A stretch of DNA of 64,000 nt from JAGTVG01 sp963820995 (GTDB lineage: Bacteria; Bacteroidota; Bacteroidia; Cytophagales; Cyclobacteriaceae), in contig CAWGCL010000008.1 in the NCBI GenBank assembly GCA_963820995.1, positions 372,001-436,000 on the forward strand. The letters are read 5' to 3'. The notes beneath the pieces were generated by a model. The model did no database searches. It was not told where the DNA came from and was given only the letters and a program-made list of their open reading frames with translations. This document shows, piece after piece, positions 17,368 to 27,094 of this stretch (positions are counted from its first letter, which is position 1; each line of letters begins with the position of its first letter). Both the position numbers and the translations under genes were made by a program.

Positions 17368-17515
17368 ATATTGACATCTTCCCTGGAGTCTTTACTGTTG
17401 TATCTCTATTTTTAGAGCTATTGGTTGAGGATTCTTCAGTCGCTGCATTTCTTCAAAAAGGAGAAGTAGAGGCGGATTCTTCCCCTGCCTGAGGCCGGGA
17501 TCAGAAAACGAAGGT

Positions 17516-17893
17516 TTAACTCATAGAATGTAAGGCCACCCTATTCCCTTCTGTATCAGAAAAAATAGCAAAAAAGCCTAAATCAGGAGTAATATTTGTC
17601 TTGCTAACTTCAACTTTGCCTCCTGCTGCCTCTACCCTATCCAGTACTGTTTGTAAATCTTCTCCTCCATTCAAATAGACTAATGATCCACTTCCTGAAG
17701 GCTCATAACCCGGTCCCATAGCAATCGCTCCTCCTATACCTCCCTGCTCCACAAGAAAAAAGCCAAGTGTAGTTTCTCCCATCACTATGGAGGGCATTTC
17801 ATAATCATATATTGTACTGTAAAACTTTTGAGCCCGTTCAAAGTCCGTAACAGGTATTTCAAACCAGTTGAGTGAGTTCTTTAGATTTTCCAT
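17516..17893 (-). CDS. VOC-family (glyoxalase/bleomycin resistance-like) protein
   Basis: The 125-residue protein has the vicinal-oxygen-chelate fold pattern: N-W-F-E-I-P-V-T-D-F-E-R-A-Q-K-F-Y at the start, G-S-G-S-L-V-Y-L in the middle and I-F-S-D-T-E-G-N-R-V-A-L-H-S at the end. Many such single-domain proteins in Bacteroidota have no assigned substrate, and the metal-binding residues are not certain here. It is cytoplasmic and monocistronic, with a plus-strand terminator on its downstream side. Confidence 0.85.
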   Translation of the reverse strand: MENLKNSLNWFEIPVTDFERAQKFYSTIYDYEMPSIVMGETTLGFFLVEQGGIGGAIAMGPGYEPSGSGSLVYLNGGEDLQTVLDRVEAAGGKVEVSKTNITPDLGFFAIFSDTEGNRVALHSMS

Positions 17894-18191
17894 ACATTTC
17901 CATTTAAGACAATCGTGAAAGATAATGAAAATTCAGGATAAAGCTCAATTCGATTGGAAGGTTTGTATCAGGCATTGTCAATTTTACGACACCAAAGATT
18001 TATTTGGCATAAATCTTCTCGAGCGCGGCTATTTCCTGCCCCATTTGCAGGGACTTTACATATGGATTGACTTATTTCTGAACTCAGTGAAAAATCTACA
18101 TTAAATAGTGAAATTCTTCTGCCGCTAGTGATTGGATGAAAAAATGACGGACTTTATTGAAGCAAATCTACTTTTGCCATACCAATTCATC

Positions 18192-19865
18192 TCAATACTG
18201 GATAGCTACCAACGTCCGGGGGGGTATTTCAGTAAATTCAAGCATGTGATCTGTAAACTCCTTCTTAACCCCTTCCGTAGCTGGAAGAACCAGCTTTACT
18301 TTAGCTGTCATTGGGAATTCTGCCTCCAGTGTAACAGAAACCGCCTCATCCCTGAAGTTCTCAATAACGATCAGGTCATCACCCATCAGATACAGCGAAA
18401 CCATGCTGGGCGCATCGAATTTCACGCCAAAAGGCGCAAGCATTTTATTCCTCAATTCATTCAGTTCCTCCCTGCCCATTCGAAGGACATTGATCGGATC
18501 CACATTAACGTTCAATATATGAAGATTTTCATATTGATCAACATTCTCAATATAATCTGCCAATCCATCGGTGATAAGAACCGGTGTATTATCAGCCTGG
18601 AACTGATCTAGTTTATCCTGCCAATCCGGATCTTTTAAAATCTGAACAGGAAAGAACGCGGCTTTGGCGGTCATATCGATCTTCTCTTTTGGAACCAGAG
18701 GCAGGCCCAGCATGCCTACAAAGTTGTATATATAGGCATCGGCATCACTTCCTCTGAAAGTTTTTGTCGTGTCATATTGACTATGTGGCTCGCTATTCGC
18801 AGGTTTCACAGCGAGAATCCCTTTGATCGGCTTATCATCTACCAGCTGTGCCAATTCAAACAGACCTGGCAACTCTACTTTCAAAGCTTCGATATCCGCA
18901 ATTCCGGTACCTTTCCTGTTTACATATTCATTGGTTTCCCGGTTCAATCCGCCATAAGAAAAAAGCATCATTTCCCTGGCGTCGGCAAGTACGGTTTGAC
19001 GCGCTTGCTCCAGATAGGTCTTTGGCGTCGTGCCCAGGGCATCGAACCATCCCCCTCCTGTTTTATCGCCACCTATATCCGTGAGCCATCGCATAATAAA
19101 ATAGGCTCCATACTGTGGATCATTCAATCCCTCCGTGTTGTTGAAAAAATCATTATCCCGCGTTTCAGTACCCACCCATATGTAATCATAGGATTCCGTT
19201 TCTCCGAGTACCTCATAGCCCCGACGATGGAAGTCGTCATACCACAGGGGGAACTTATTGATTATTTTCACATTTGGATTCGCCCTTTGGGCTGGTTTCA
19301 GGATATACTCCTTGCTGATCATATTCATAAGATCACAGCGGTACTGACTCATGCTCATGTCACCGCAAGCTTCCAGGCATTCTTCACATTCGCAATGCGT
19401 GAACAAGAAATCGTCGATCATGATCAAATCGAACATGGAAGCTGTATATTCAAATATCCGGATAAGCTCCTTATGCGTTTCCTCACTGGTATAACAGGAA
19501 ACTATGGAACCACCTGTGGAAGGTTTACCGAAATTCACTGTCGTGACACATCCTGATGCCTCAATGCCTGCAAGCTCAAATTCCTCCTTCGCATGCATCA
19601 GGGTTTCCCGCTCAGCGGTGTAGCCCCTGAAAGTCTCAATAAAGACACGGGTCACACCTGCGTCCTTGCACCACTGAATAGCACTATCCAGGCCTTCCTT
19701 ATATGAAAGTTTATCCCGCACATCGTGGGCTGTGAAGATGGTGGAAACTCTTAACAAATCCTTATTTGCATTGGCCAACTCCCAATTGGTTGGCGGTGTG
19801 CATGAGGTTGCCAGTAACAGGGTACCTAAAAGAAAGCCAAGGACATTAAAGAAAATCTTTTTCAT
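18192..19865 (-). CDS. Lipoprotein with a probable TIM-barrel, glycosidase-like domain
   Basis: The frame is open from 19901, but the ATG at 19865 begins MKKIFFNVLGFLLGTLLLAT followed by S-C, a clear lipoprotein signal, so I start there (557 residues). Residues 40-330 look like a TIM barrel: V-S-T-I-F-T-A-H-D-V-R near the start, R-V-F-I-E-T-F-R-G-Y, and M-I-D-D-F-L-F-T-H-C-E-C-E-E-C. The latter D-D-F-x-F-T-x-C-x-C-x-x-C motif has the look of a glycoside-hydrolase catalytic strand with a cysteine cluster. The C-terminal part resembles a Rossmann-like plus beta-sandwich arrangement of multidomain glycosidases. The substrate is unknown. It stands alone. Confidence 0.55.
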   Translation of the reverse strand: MKKIFFNVLGFLLGTLLLATSCTPPTNWELANANKDLLRVSTIFTAHDVRDKLSYKEGLDSAIQWCKDAGVTRVFIETFRGYTAERETLMHAKEEFELAGIEASGCVTTVNFGKPSTGGSIVSCYTSEETHKELIRIFEYTASMFDLIMIDDFLFTHCECEECLEACGDMSMSQYRCDLMNMISKEYILKPAQRANPNVKIINKFPLWYDDFHRRGYEVLGETESYDYIWVGTETRDNDFFNNTEGLNDPQYGAYFIMRWLTDIGGDKTGGGWFDALGTTPKTYLEQARQTVLADAREMMLFSYGGLNRETNEYVNRKGTGIADIEALKVELPGLFELAQLVDDKPIKGILAVKPANSEPHSQYDTTKTFRGSDADAYIYNFVGMLGLPLVPKEKIDMTAKAAFFPVQILKDPDWQDKLDQFQADNTPVLITDGLADYIENVDQYENLHILNVNVDPINVLRMGREELNELRNKMLAPFGVKFDAPSMVSLYLMGDDLIVIENFRDEAVSVTLEAEFPMTAKVKLVLPATEGVKKEFTDHMLEFTEIPPRTLVAIQY

Positions 19866-20142
19866 GAGAAAGCATTTTAAAAAATGAGGATTATCAATCA
19901 AAAATATAAGTTAATACGCTAAAAATAGCTAAAATATTAGTCTCCTCCTAGTACAAGTTTTCCCACACAATGGGTCAAATACCTGACCTGAATTCATAAA
20001 TGATATTTTGACATCAAGTGTTCCAAATTCAAGCCCATTCTACGTAAAATATGTAATTGTTAAAAAAGTAAAATAGAAAATAGATGAATTACGGGATATG
20101 CATTACCCCTTTTCAGATGATCATGAGACATTATACCATGTC

Positions 20143-21241
20143 TTACTTAACATTTTTAAAGACAAAGTCCCGGGGGCCGCGACCCACACCATATTCGTCG
20201 AGTTTGTTCCCTGAAAAATCAAATACATACACTTTGCCGTTACCCTGGAAAGCCACTGCATCGGTAACATGTACTGCATCATTCTCAGGATCTACACCCA
20301 GTCCATATAGATTTCTCTCTGAAATGATCTCCGTAATAACTTTCCGGTGTATTAATGCTTGATTTGAACACCTTATTCTCAGTATAGGAATAATCAGGCG
20401 ACCACTGTTCACCCATGAAAAACAGCATATCCCCAGCACCATTGATTGCGAACCTGCCGTTTGGGAAAGAACTGCTGATGTCTGCTGTTTTGATCACAAC
20501 ATTAACTGCCGGATCGATCTGCTGCAAGTGTCCCACCTGAAATATAAGCCCCCGTAGACAGGACCCATAGATCCTGATTACCATCAACCACAAATTGGGT
20601 GGGTCCATTATTTACTTCGATGGAATCTTTCAGAACATTGTCAGAAGGGTCATAAATGGTGACCAGATTTGTAGCGCTATTTGCCACGTAGATCATATCA
20701 TTCAATACAACGATCCCTTCAGGCCTTGAAGGCGTATCAATCGTAAATGATATTTGCATGGTACCCAGATCATAATACAAGAATTTTGGAGTTCGGACTA
20801 CTCCAGTTGTCATCATAAGGCCCCCAATCGGATCACATATCCAAAATTAGAATATCCCTCAAAATACCGGGGCAACGTCAGATCATCATTGACCACGTCA
20901 ACCGATGTTAAATCTTTCTCCTCCACAACTTCTATCCGACCATTGCCGTCAATGATATATCCTTTAGAATTATAGAATTTCATGGATTGAAAAATTGCAG
21001 CAAGAGGCCTTTCATTGATCCCCTCAAAGACTTTATTGTTAACCTTAGAGCTATCAAAATCATAATAGCTGAGCGATCCATCGCTATCAGTAAAATTGCC
21101 TTCATTAACGATAAATACGCCATTCTTAAAAAATGACTCCTCCACTGGTTCCGGATCATTACTACATTGAACAAACAGGATCAATCCGAAAACTATCATC
21201 AATCCACTTAAAAAGCTTTTTCCCATAACCTTCATTTGCAT
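20143..21241 (-). pseudogene. btuG: Broken btuG-like cobalamin-binding beta-propeller lipoprotein
   Basis: Four overlapping ORFs in successive frames (20813-21241, 20502-20816, 20285-20608, 20143-20442) and one short bridging frame together encode one protein of about 365 residues. It has a lipoprotein signal (L-F-V-Q-C-S-N), then blade-like repeats such as N-D-M-I-Y-V-A-N-S-A-T-N, V-D-G-N-Q-D-L-W-V-L-S-T-G and D-A-V-A-F-Q-G-N-G-K-V-Y-V-F-D. Its ATG overlaps the stop of the BtuB-like receptor. In Bacteroides, BtuG is a seven-bladed propeller lipoprotein encoded next to BtuB that captures cobalamin at the surface. Family and position both fit. The breaks lie near 20832, 20775, 20523 and 20333, and each acts like one extra base. 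That is either decay or poor sequence. Confidence 0.7.
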
Positions 21242-23190
21242 TATTTGTTAAACAAAAAATTTATTCCAATCATATAATTCCTTCCGGGCATAGCCCTGAA
21301 CTTCATATTCTCATATGAAATATTCAACAGGTTATTTATCCGGAAATCTATATTTAATACCTGGTTCTTTATTATGATATTTTTACCAGCCCTGAAATTC
21401 AATAAGTAATAGGACGGCAGATCGGATTCATTATCCGCTGTTACATACCTCAATCCAGTATAATTCATTGATAAACTACCGTACCAGTTTCTTATCATTG
21501 CTCTGTATTCCACTCCACCCATATGGATTGGTGTATAAGGGAGTTGATTATCTATTCCTACATCACCCTCGTTGATGGATTCTTTCACTATGGATTTTGA
21601 ATACCCATAGCTCAGACTCAATTGCGATAGCAATAATCCAGTCTTAATATCCATACTTGATGAAATATCAAAACCATAGGCATCCACCTTTCTGACGTTT
21701 TCAGGAATCCAATAGGAAGGGCCGGGCACCCACATGATCCAGTTATCAACATTATAGTAATATGTGGAAACTGCCGCTTCAAGTTGAACACGACCTTTAT
21801 ATTCATATCCGACTGTTGCGTCCAGGTTCCTGCTTTTCTCCGGTTGAAGGTCAATCCGGCCTCCAGGTACCCAATACCGGTCATTAAGTGTAGGAACTCG
21901 GTAATTAATTGCGGCCTGACCCTTCAAAAACAAAAGAGATCTGCTTTTTTCAATAATTGAGTATTTTACTCCCACTGAAGGAGATAAGGGGGCATCATAT
22001 CCCGCAACAAAAGTTTGCCGGATATTCAGGCTGAACTCCCACCGGTCTAAAGTATTATTTACAACACCTCCATAAATATCTGTCCTGTTTTCTATAGTCT
22101 GGTCGTCATAACTATCAACCTCGGCAACGATGTGATTGAAATTGGAGCCAACACGAAATTCCCAATTATTTACACTGTTTTCATAGTTAAACTGTCCAAT
22201 ATACTGTCTGGTATTTATTTCTGAAGCCTCATTGTACAACATATAGTCCCACAGATAAGATCCTTTCATTTCAAAATAACCGATCCCGGACTGAATACCA
22301 TAATCTGCTACCAGCCTTAGGCTTTTGTCTTTCTGGGTATCTTCGGCATCTTCATTAACCATCGTGGGTTGAACTTCCCGGTCGGAATAATTAAACCACC
22401 CCTTAATGGCCAGCTGAGATCTGGAAGAGGTATTAATAAACACATCCTGCAAAATACCATATTGGAAAATTGAAGCATTCTGTTGCCTTTCAACAGGTTT
22501 TCCGGGTTTGGTAATATTTATATACTCGAAATCATTATTATTCTGATGCCTGTAAAACTTACTGGTAAGATATACCCTCTTCCCAACTTTACCCTGAACT
22601 TTAAGGGTAGTCAGGAAATTATGAAAACTGCCCGCATATTGACCAACACTGCCACTCAGGGTCTTATTCCAGTCTGCGGATGATTCCAGCAAAATGCCAC
22701 CTCCAATGGCATCTGAACCAAATTTTGAACTTGAAGATCCGTAAACAACCCTTACACTATTAAAAGCCAGCACTGGGAACAAGGAGAAATCAGATTGACC
22801 AATCGTTGGTTGATTAACATTAATGCCATTCCATAAAACTGCGGTATGGCTAGCCCCTGTACCTCGAAACGATATGGATGACAACATCCCATTTCCATAT
22901 GATTTAAAATAAATTGGATTTTTAAAGCTGATGATATCGTTCAGGTTGAAGGCCTGGAATGCTGCTTTATCAATGGAATCTGCATTATTTATTGTACTCC
23001 CCGGGCTGAATTTTTCGAAGTATTCTCCATGAATGGTCAATCCCTTCATATGGATCGTATCGCTCTCCAGATCATTTTCTACAATTAGATCATCTTTGGC
23101 ACGAGGATCATCATCAAGAGGCAGATCATCTGCATATGATGGGAGAACCAAAAAAATAAAAAATAATATTACCAATCGCCTGAACAACAT
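21241..23190 (-). CDS. btuB: TonB-dependent cobalamin receptor, BtuB-like
   Basis: The 649-residue product has a signal peptide and a short N-terminal acidic stretch. The plug domain (about 55-170) contains I-S-F-R-G-T-G-A-S-H-T-A-V-L-W-N-G and V-Y-G-S-S-S-S-K-F-G-S-D-A-I-G-G-G, followed by a 22-strand type barrel that ends in Y-M-I-G-I-N-F-L-F. It lacks the carboxypeptidase-like domain, as BtuB proteins commonly do. The main evidence for cobalamin is the riboswitch in its leader (23315-23505), the BtuG-like gene directly downstream, and the btuFCD-like genes divergently placed upstream. It brings cobalamin across the outer membrane using TonB. Confidence 0.88.
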   Translation of the reverse strand: MLFRRLVILFFIFLVLPSYADDLPLDDDPRAKDDLIVENDLESDTIHMKGLTIHGEYFEKFSPGSTINNADSIDKAAFQAFNLNDIISFKNPIYFKSYGNGMLSSISFRGTGASHTAVLWNGINVNQPTIGQSDFSLFPVLAFNSVRVVYGSSSSKFGSDAIGGGILLESSADWNKTLSGSVGQYAGSFHNFLTTLKVQGKVGKRVYLTSKFYRHQNNNDFEYINITKPGKPVERQQNASIFQYGILQDVFINTSSRSQLAIKGWFNYSDREVQPTMVNEDAEDTQKDKSLRLVADYGIQSGIGYFEMKGSYLWDYMLYNEASEINTRQYIGQFNYENSVNNWEFRVGSNFNHIVAEVDSYDDQTIENRTDIYGGVVNNTLDRWEFSLNIRQTFVAGYDAPLSPSVGVKYSIIEKSRSLLFLKGQAAINYRVPTLNDRYWVPGGRIDLQPEKSRNLDATVGYEYKGRVQLEAAVSTYYYNVDNWIMWVPGPSYWIPENVRKVDAYGFDISSSMDIKTGLLLSQLSLSYGYSKSIVKESINEGDVGIDNQLPYTPIHMGGVEYRAMIRNWYGSLSMNYTGLRYVTADNESDLPSYYLLNFRAGKNIIIKNQVLNIDFRINNLLNISYENMKFRAMPGRNYMIGINFLFNK

Positions 23191-23314
23191 TATGTTGAAT
23201 TAAATCTTACAAAGTAGATTAATCCAAAACGTTCAAGGAGTAAGATTTGAGATGGTTTAGCAGAAATCGAATTGCTAAGCGTCCCAGCCTTTCACCCGAA
23301 GCTTTGAAAGTACT

Positions 23315-23505
23315 TTACGGCAGGTCTCCTGGCTTGCTTAGCTTTCCTTGCCTTCCCGCCCCGTTACCGGGACAGTGGCCTGAGGTTTGGAAAACCACTT
23401 ACAGCTTACAGTTGCGGGGACAGCTCCGGACTTTCCCACCTAAGTGGGACTTCACCGGATTCCCTTTTAATCCATTTCTGTTGAAACAGCGTGGAACCGT
23501 ATTGC
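23315..23505 (-). promoter_or_regulatory. Cobalamin (adenosylcobalamin-type) riboswitch
   Basis: Read on the minus strand, this leader contains the canonical pieces in order: GGGAATCCGGTGAAG, then TCCGGAGCTGTCCCCGCAAC followed by TGTAAGC, then GCCACTG, and finally the B12 box GCAAGCCAGGAGACCTGCC (23337-23319). The order and spacing are those of the cobalamin riboswitch family. It lies 125 bases upstream of the btuB start and would shut the operon down when cobalamin is plentiful. It faces only the minus-strand btuB-btuG operon; no such element faces btuF. Confidence 0.95.
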
Positions 23506-23643
23506 TGTAAAGATAGTGAAGTAAAATCGCATAGGAAATCTTATAGTTAAAATTTATTTTTGTCCCCCTCCAGATAATAGCCTTTCCTATTTTTCCCTTA
23601 CAGAATGACACAATTTTATTAAACTTGCAGGATGATATTCCCG

Positions 23644-24806
23644 ATGAAAAACTTTAATACCTTTATGTAGCATACTCAATTCTCCTTATGATTTTTGGCT
23701 GCTCAGATCATAAGAAGGTGCACCAAAACAAGGTAGGTGAAGGCATACGGGTTCAGGCACCTACGAAGGTCAAATATGCAAAGAGGTTTAACATCACATA
23801 TTTCGATTCTTACAAAAAAATTGAAGTAAATGAACCCTGGCCCGGTTCACCAGATACTTTAGTCTATATCATCACCAAAGATAAATCTGTAATAAATTCA
23901 TTTGAAGGGGATGCTAAGATTGGCCTGATCAGGCAGCCCATTGAAAATGTAGTATGCTTTTCTACAACGCATCTTCCATTTCTGGAATTGATCAATGAAG
24001 AATCCCGGTTATGCGGTTTCCCTACAATCGATTATATCTATAGTGAAAAAATTCAGGACATGGCCAGAAAAGGAAAGATCAAAGACCTTGGGCCATCAAA
24101 TGAGATTAATTTTGAATCATTGCTTGAACTAAACCCAGACCTGGTATTCGCATTCACCATGGGCAATGAAATGTCTATGATCAGGAAAATTGAATTATCA
24201 GGAATCCCAATGGTCCTGAATGCAGACTATCTTGAAGATCATCCACTGGGCAGGGCTGAATGGATAAAATTCATAGCGGCATTTTTTGATAAAGACCTGG
24301 AAGCAGATTCCATATTCAATGAAATAGAGAAAGCATACCTGGCGACTAAAACCGCAATGGATAATATAGAAAAACGTCCGCAAATATTTACTGGAGTCGT
24401 TTATGGGGATACGTGGTTTATGCCCGGAGGAAAACACTATGGCACCCGGTTTTTTAATGATGCAGGCGGCAATTATATATGGTCAGATAATAACTCCGGC
24501 AATATTCTCCAGCTCAGTTTCGAATCGGTTTATGAGAAAGCCGGCAATGCAGACTTCTGGATTGGGACAGCCACTTATAATTCTCTCAAAGAAATAGAAC
24601 AGGCTGATATCAGGTACAAAGATTTCAAAGCATTTAAAACGGGGGATATATACAATTATTCAGCACGTGTAAGCGATAAGGGCGGCAATGCCTATTTTGA
24701 ATTAGGTTATGCAAGACCTGATATCATTTTAAAAGATCTGGCCAAAATCTTTCATCCTGAAGAAATGAAGGCTCATCAATTCTACTTTTATAAAAAATTG
24801 TATTAG
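23644..24806 (+). CDS. btuF: Cobalamin ABC transporter substrate-binding lipoprotein, one frameshift in the signal peptide
   Basis: BtuF carries cobalamin through the periplasm to BtuCD. The main frame is open from 23688 (372 residues) but starts inside a signal peptide: M-I-F-G-C. An ATG at 23644 in another frame gives M-K-N-F-N-T-F, and one extra T in the run at 23662-23664 joins both frames into MKNFNTFYVAYSILLMIFGC, a complete lipoprotein signal. The mature protein has the helical-backbone metal-receptor pattern: I-G-L-I-R-Q-P-I-E-N-V-V-C near the start, L-E-L-N-P-D-L-V-F-A in the middle, and G-D-T-W-F-M-P-G-G later. The btuC start follows four bases after the stop. I assign cobalamin on context; iron-siderophore binding proteins look similar. 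Confidence 0.8.
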
Positions 24807-24810
24807 ATTC

Positions 24811-25857
24811 ATGTCAATGAGCAATCGACTTTCTGGCATTATACTTTTACTCTTAGGCATGCTGGTCATACTGGCCATAATGAATATTTCGCTTGGCTCA
24901 GTATATATTCCATTTCAAAAGATCTTTGCAACACTTACCGGACAATCCATTGAGAATGAAGGATGGCAGAATATTATTTTACAATTCAGGTTGCCAAAAG
25001 CTATAACCGCCATCCTGGTTGGAAGCGGACTCGGTATAAGCGGTCTGCTTATGCAGACCTTGTTTCGTAATCCCCTGGCGGGCCCATTTGTACTTGGAAT
25101 CAGTTCAGGTGCCAGCCTGGGTGTAGCTTTAGCCATCCTTGCAGGCATGACTTTTGGTTTCGGCCTGACACAGATGGGTATTGGAGGTAGCTGGATCCTG
25201 ACCATCTCAGCCAGCCTGGGAGCCATACTTGTACTTTTGGTCGTAGTACTGGTATCACTGAAGGTACAGGATAGTATGTCATTACTGATCATCGGTTTGA
25301 TGTTCGGCAGTGCGACCAGCGCAATTGTTACTGTATTGCAGTTTTTCAGTAAAGCAGAAAGTATTCAGGCCTACCTGGTCTGGACCTTTGGCAGCCTTGG
25401 TGGTGTTACCTGGCAGGAATTGCAGGTTTTTATTCCTATCGTTTCAATAACATTATTTGGTTCGTTTATGCTTTCCAAAAAACTAAATGCCTTGCTTCTT
25501 GGCGACAATTATGCAAGAAGTTTGGGTTTAAACATAAACAATACAAGATTGCTCATCATTATCGCAACCGCTCTTCTGGCAGGTACCATAACTGCATTTT
25601 GTGGCCCTATTGCATTCATAGGCATTGCCATACCTCACATAACCCGCTTGATCTTCAACACATCGAACCACAAGATATTATTTCCAATGGTTGTACTTTG
25701 TGGGGCTATCCTAATGCTGATCTGTGACATAATAGCTCAAATACCCGGGCGTGAATATACCTTGCCGATCAATGCAGTAACTTCCGTATTCGGCGCTCCC
25801 CTGGTGATCTGGTTAGTAGTCAGACGGAAAAACTTCAGTAAAACCTTTGCCAAATGA
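24811..25857 (+). CDS. btuC: Cobalamin ABC transporter permease (FecCD family)
   Basis: The 348-residue protein has about ten membrane spans and the FecCD/BtuC motifs L-R-L-P-K or its variant F-R-L-P-K-A-I-T-A-I-L-V-G-S-G-L-G-I-S-G (about 61-80), R-N-P-L-A-G-P-F-V-L-G-I-S-S-G (about 86-100) and G-P-I-A-F-I-G-I-A-I-P-H (about 266-277). It forms the inner-membrane channel of the importer. It overlaps the next gene by four bases, so the two are translationally coupled. Cobalamin as the substrate rests on the neighbouring riboswitch-controlled btuB; the family also transports iron chelates. Confidence 0.85.
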   Translation: MSMSNRLSGIILLLLGMLVILAIMNISLGSVYIPFQKIFATLTGQSIENEGWQNIILQFRLPKAITAILVGSGLGISGLLMQTLFRNPLAGPFVLGISSGASLGVALAILAGMTFGFGLTQMGIGGSWILTISASLGAILVLLVVVLVSLKVQDSMSLLIIGLMFGSATSAIVTVLQFFSKAESIQAYLVWTFGSLGGVTWQELQVFIPIVSITLFGSFMLSKKLNALLLGDNYARSLGLNINNTRLLIIIATALLAGTITAFCGPIAFIGIAIPHITRLIFNTSNHKILFPMVVLCGAILMLICDIIAQIPGREYTLPINAVTSVFGAPLVIWLVVRRKNFSKTFAK

Positions 25858-26870
25858 TGGCTGGAGAAAACAATATGGCCATCGAATTGCGGGATCTGAC
25901 GATTGGGTACAATAGGGGAAATTACCAGCTAAAGATTTTGCAAAACCTGAATGCTGTGTTGCATAAAGGCGAACTAGTATGCCTCGTGGGAGAAAATGGG
26001 GTAGGAAAATCAACCTTGCTGCGCACAATCTCAGGTGTACAACAGCCTTTGTCCGGTGAAGTGTTCATTGCCCATAGATCTTTGCGGGATATATCCTCAA
26101 TGGAACTGGCGAAAACAATCAGTCTCGTTTTGACTGACAGGATCTATGCCGGGAATCTTTCGGTCAAGGAATTGGTAGCACTAGGAAGATACCCATATAC
26201 AAACTGGTTGGGTAATCTCAGAAAAGAAGATCAAAAGAAAATTGACTGGGCTCTGGAGATTACCGGGACACAATACCTCGAAGATCAATTGATCAGTGAG
26301 TTATCTGACGGTCAGTTTCAGAAAACCCTTATCGCCAGGGCCCTGGCACAGGATAGCGACATGATCATTCTTGATGAACCAACAGCACACCTTGACCTTG
26401 TAAATAAGATAATAATACTAAAGCTTTTAAAAGACCTTGCCTCTAATACGGGAAAATCCATTTTGATGGCAACCCATGAACTCGAACTCAGCTTACAGAT
26501 CGCGGATTTTATCTGGATGACCTATAAAAATGACAAAATGGTAACGGGAACACCTGAAGACCTGATCATCAATGGTTCATTTAACAAAATGATAAATCAT
26601 GATGCTATACTTTTTGATAAACTTCATGGTAGATTCCAAATTAAAAGTAAAACGGATAGATTTTGCTCGCTTTCCGGAGACAAGTCGGTATATTTCCTTA
26701 CACAGAATGCCCTAAACCGGAAAGGATGGTCAATTGCAGAAAAGGTGTCGGATGTTTCTATAAATATCAGGAAAAATGAAAAGGAATTTATATGGCAGGT
26801 CAGGAAGAATGACCTGGAAAAAGAGGCGCATTCAATTAAAGATATGCTGGATATTTTAAACAGTTTATAA
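25854..26870 (+). CDS. btuD: Cobalamin ABC transporter ATPase with a C-terminal extension
   Basis: The ATPase domain (about residues 8-250) has Walker A G-E-N-G-V-G-K-S-T, the signature L-S-D-G-Q-F-Q-K and Walker B M-I-I-L-D-E-P-T-A-H-L-D, as in FecE/BtuD proteins. The signature has D in place of the more common G or S at the third position, which occurs in this family. The 338-residue length exceeds the usual 250-270. The last 80 or so residues form an extra domain (I-N-I-R-K-N-E-K-E-F-I-W-Q-V near residue 310) known from Bacteroidota homologues, role unknown. It overlaps btuC by four bases and abuts the next gene directly. Confidence 0.87.
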   Translation: MMAGENNMAIELRDLTIGYNRGNYQLKILQNLNAVLHKGELVCLVGENGVGKSTLLRTISGVQQPLSGEVFIAHRSLRDISSMELAKTISLVLTDRIYAGNLSVKELVALGRYPYTNWLGNLRKEDQKKIDWALEITGTQYLEDQLISELSDGQFQKTLIARALAQDSDMIILDEPTAHLDLVNKIIILKLLKDLASNTGKSILMATHELELSLQIADFIWMTYKNDKMVTGTPEDLIINGSFNKMINHDAILFDKLHGRFQIKSKTDRFCSLSGDKSVYFLTQNALNRKGWSIAEKVSDVSINIRKNEKEFIWQVRKNDLEKEAHSIKDMLDILNSL

Positions 26871-27056
26871 ATGATACACATTCTAATTCTATTAATAATT
26901 AGCCTAATCTCTTTATTCCCTAAAATGGAAAATAACCAGGATACGATCAAAGCAATGACTTTTAATATACGCTACGGAACGGCTGATGATGGAGAGAATT
27001 CATGGGAATTCAGGAAGGACCTGGTATTTAATGTTAGTCATGGAAAGTCAATGTGA
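26871..27056 (+). pseudogene. Endonuclease/exonuclease/phosphatase family protein, N-terminal fragment
   Basis: The frame starts at the base after the btuD stop and gives a hydrophobic N-terminus (probable signal peptide), then M-T-F-N-I-R-Y-G-T-A-D-D-G-E-N-S-W, the first conserved block of the DNase I-like fold. It ends early at 27056. The next block (D-F-I-G-M-Q-E-A) is in the +1 frame from about 27045 to 27160, and the rest follows in the third frame. Each change is equivalent to one extra base. Confidence 0.65.
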
Positions 27057-27094
27057 TTTCATCGGAATGCAGGAAGCCATGATCTTCCAGGTCG

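Noticed and set aside
18132..19556. Long plus-strand ORFs opposite the TIM-barrel lipoprotein
   Set aside because: They lie wholly antisense to a gene with a clear signal peptide and domain pattern.
23247..23510. 87-residue plus-strand ORF in the B12 leader
   Set aside because: The stretch is the cobalamin riboswitch read on the wrong strand.
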